From assembly GCA_024277515.1 (NCBI GenBank), contig JAJRVB010000290.1:1-6271 (forward strand): DNA of 6,271 bases. The letters run 5' to 3'. The position numbers were made by a program, and so were the translations under genes. The notes below the pieces were generated by a model. The model was given only the letters and a program-made list of their open reading frames with translations, was not told where the DNA came from and searched no databases. Below are positions 4,850 to 6,271 of the stretch, in pieces; positions within the stretch are counted from its first letter, which is position 1, and every line of letters starts with the position of its first letter. The stretch comes from Nitrospirota bacterium (lineage in GTDB: Bacteria > Nitrospirota > Thermodesulfovibrionia > UBA6902).

Positions 4850-6271
4850 ATGAAAAAACATAAGGTAATTTTTCAGCCCTCCGGCAGGAGAGGTGAGGTG
4901 GAAGACGGACAAACACTGCTTGAGGCCGCGCAATCCCTTGGAGTCGATATAGAGGGACTTTGCGGCAACAAGAAGGTTTGTGGAAAGTGCAAGGTGCGGA
5001 TTGAGGAAGGATATTTTGAAAAAGACAATATTGAATCAGGGATGGCGCACCTGTCTCCCGTTACTGATGACGAAAAAAAACATATCAAACCTGAAGACGG
5101 CCCCGGTATCCGTCTTTCATGTACTGCCGAGGTCCATGGAGATGTAAAGGTATTTGTGCCTGAGCGTTCGCGTGCAGGCAAGCAGGTCGTACGCAAGGCG
5201 GCAAAGGAGCTTTCCATCGCGCTGGATCCGGCGGTTAAAAAGTACAATGTGGACCTTGCCGCCCCTACGCTGCATGATATGACTACAGGCGACTATGAGA
5301 GGGTCCTGAGATTTCTTGAGGAAGATTACGGGCTGTCAGGTCTGACATTCGATTTTACCGTGTTAAAGTACCTTCAGGATGTCTTGAGGGCAGGCGACTG
5401 GAAAGCAACGGTAACAATATGGATGGACAGGGAAATCATAAAAGTTGAGCCTGGATTTGTCGAAGTGACCTACGGTCTTGCAGTAGACATCGGGACCACT
5501 ACCTGTGTCGGCTATCTTACGGATTTGAGCACAGGAAAAGTCGTGAACACGGAATCCATGATGAACCCCCAGGTCCCGTATGGAGAGGATGTCATGTCTC
5601 GTATTACATATGCGATGACCAATGATGAGGGGCTTGAGACGATGCACCGTGCCATCAGGGACGGACTGAATGAGATCATAGAAAAGGTTGTTTCCGAAAT
5701 CCGTGAAGACGGGCCTGACCCCGGTCATGCCATCGATGACCTTACCATCGTGTTCAACACGGCGATGCACCATATTTTTCTCGGTCTGAATCCCATTTAC
5801 ATCGGCCGTTCGCCATTTATCCCGGCAGTACAGAATTCACTGAACATAAAGGCCCGTGACATTGGCCTGAAGATCAACCCTGCTGCATATATTCATGTAC
5901 TGCCCATAGAGGCAGGTTTTGTCGGTGCGGACAATGTAGGCGTTCTTATTGCGGAAGAACAGTACAATCAGGACGAGATAGCCCTTGTCATTGATATCGG
6001 AACAAACGGTGAACTGCTGCTTGGCAATAGAGAAAAGATATGTTCAACTTCATGCGCTACAGGCCCTGCCTTTGAGGGCGCCCAGATCAAGTTCGGCATG
6101 AGGGCCGCGCCCGGGGCTATTGAAGTCGTGCAGATTGATACTGAGTCAAAAGAGCCGAAGTATAAAGTCATTGGAAAAACAGACTGGCATTCACACCTTG
6201 AAAAAATTGACGCCAAGGGCATATGCGGCTCCGGAATTATTGAAGTCGTGGCCGAGATGTTCAAGGCGGGC
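4850..6271 (+). CDS. RACE-type reductive activator of corrinoid protein, 3' end outside window
   Basis: The frame is open for 474 residues to the right edge; family members run to about 600 or more, so the C-terminal part is missing. The N-terminal [2Fe-2S] domain has C38-x5-C44-x2-C47 and C91 as ligands (GLCGNKKVCGKCKV, then RLSCTAEV). A linker/middle region (about 105-205) follows. The ASKHA-type ATPase part begins with GLAVDIGTTTCVGYLTD (209-225), then ALVIDIGTNGELLLGN (378-393), SCATGPAFEGAQI (401-413) and GICGSGIIEVVAEM (457-470). These are signatures of the DUF4445/RACE family. The protein couples ATP hydrolysis to one-electron reduction of Co(II) corrinoid back to the active Co(I) state. 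The partner is the corrinoid protein at 3419-4108, and the QueG-like protein just upstream may supply electrons (inference). Start ATG 4850 is supported by GGAGAAG; the N-terminus MKKHKVIFQPSGRR matches the family start. Confidence 0.95.
   Translation, partial: MKKHKVIFQPSGRRGEVEDGQTLLEAAQSLGVDIEGLCGNKKVCGKCKVRIEEGYFEKDNIESGMAHLSPVTDDEKKHIKPEDGPGIRLSCTAEVHGDVKVFVPERSRAGKQVVRKAAKELSIALDPAVKKYNVDLAAPTLHDMTTGDYERVLRFLEEDYGLSGLTFDFTVLKYLQDVLRAGDWKATVTIWMDREIIKVEPGFVEVTYGLAVDIGTTTCVGYLTDLSTGKVVNTESMMNPQVPYGEDVMSRITYAMTNDEGLETMHRAIRDGLNEIIEKVVSEIREDGPDPGHAIDDLTIVFNTAMHHIFLGLNPIYIGRSPFIPAVQNSLNIKARDIGLKINPAAYIHVLPIEAGFVGADNVGVLIAEEQYNQDEIALVIDIGTNGELLLGNREKICSTSCATGPAFEGAQIKFGMRAAPGAIEVVQIDTESKEPKYKVIGKTDWHSHLEKIDAKGICGSGIIEVVAEMFKAG

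Noticed and set aside
1..6271. tRNA, rRNA, riboswitch (including cobalamin riboswitch), CRISPR array or transposase gene
   Set aside because: The genes leave only gaps of 122, 54, 28, 3 and 70 nt, none large enough for a cobalamin riboswitch. No tRNA-like fold, spaced direct repeats or transposase domains were seen.

Overview
The window reads as one stretch of a bacterial chromosome in which every gene lies on the + strand. Its theme is corrinoid (vitamin B12-type) methyl transfer. The Fe-S activator protein at the right end has an N-terminal plant-type [2Fe-2S] domain, as in bacterial RACE proteins, rather than the C-terminal [4Fe-4S] clusters of archaeal RamA. With an MtrH-type methyltransferase and strong AGGAGG ribosome binding sites, this points to an anaerobic bacterium, such as an acetogen or a Desulfobacterota or Nitrospirota lineage, using tetrahydrofolate as methyl carrier. 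The lineage is a guess from gene content, not something the sequence proves.

Layout from left to right: (1) the 3' part of a UroD/MtaA-family methyltransferase gene, cut by the left edge (to 781). (2) A 122-nt gap (782-903) with two very short reading frames, two strong Shine-Dalgarno sequences and a small hairpin. (3) A small carboxymuconolactone decarboxylase/AhpD-like protein (904-1350) with an unusual CxxxCxxH motif. (4) A strong GC-rich hairpin (1357-1387). (5) An MtrH-family methyltransferase (1405-2352). (6) A second, complete UroD/MtaA-family methyltransferase (2381-3415). (7) A corrinoid-binding shuttle protein (3419-4108). (8) A short QueG-like protein with two [4Fe-4S] motifs (4108-4779), overlapping the corrinoid gene by one base. 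(9) An AT-rich palindrome (4736-4826) that covers the 3' end of that gene. (10) A RACE-type reductive activator (from 4850), cut by the right edge.

How the genes probably work together (inference): a UroD-type protein moves a methyl group from an unknown donor to the Co(I) corrinoid protein, and the MtrH-type protein passes it to tetrahydrofolate (or the reverse), linking the donor to one-carbon metabolism. The RACE protein, perhaps fed by the QueG-like Fe-S protein, repairs corrinoid that has oxidised to inactive Co(II). No MttB-, MtaB- or MtmB-type substrate methyltransferase is present in the window, so the methyl donor is not identified. The two divergent UroD-type proteins are the best candidates for the substrate-specific step. 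The role of the AhpD-like protein is unknown.
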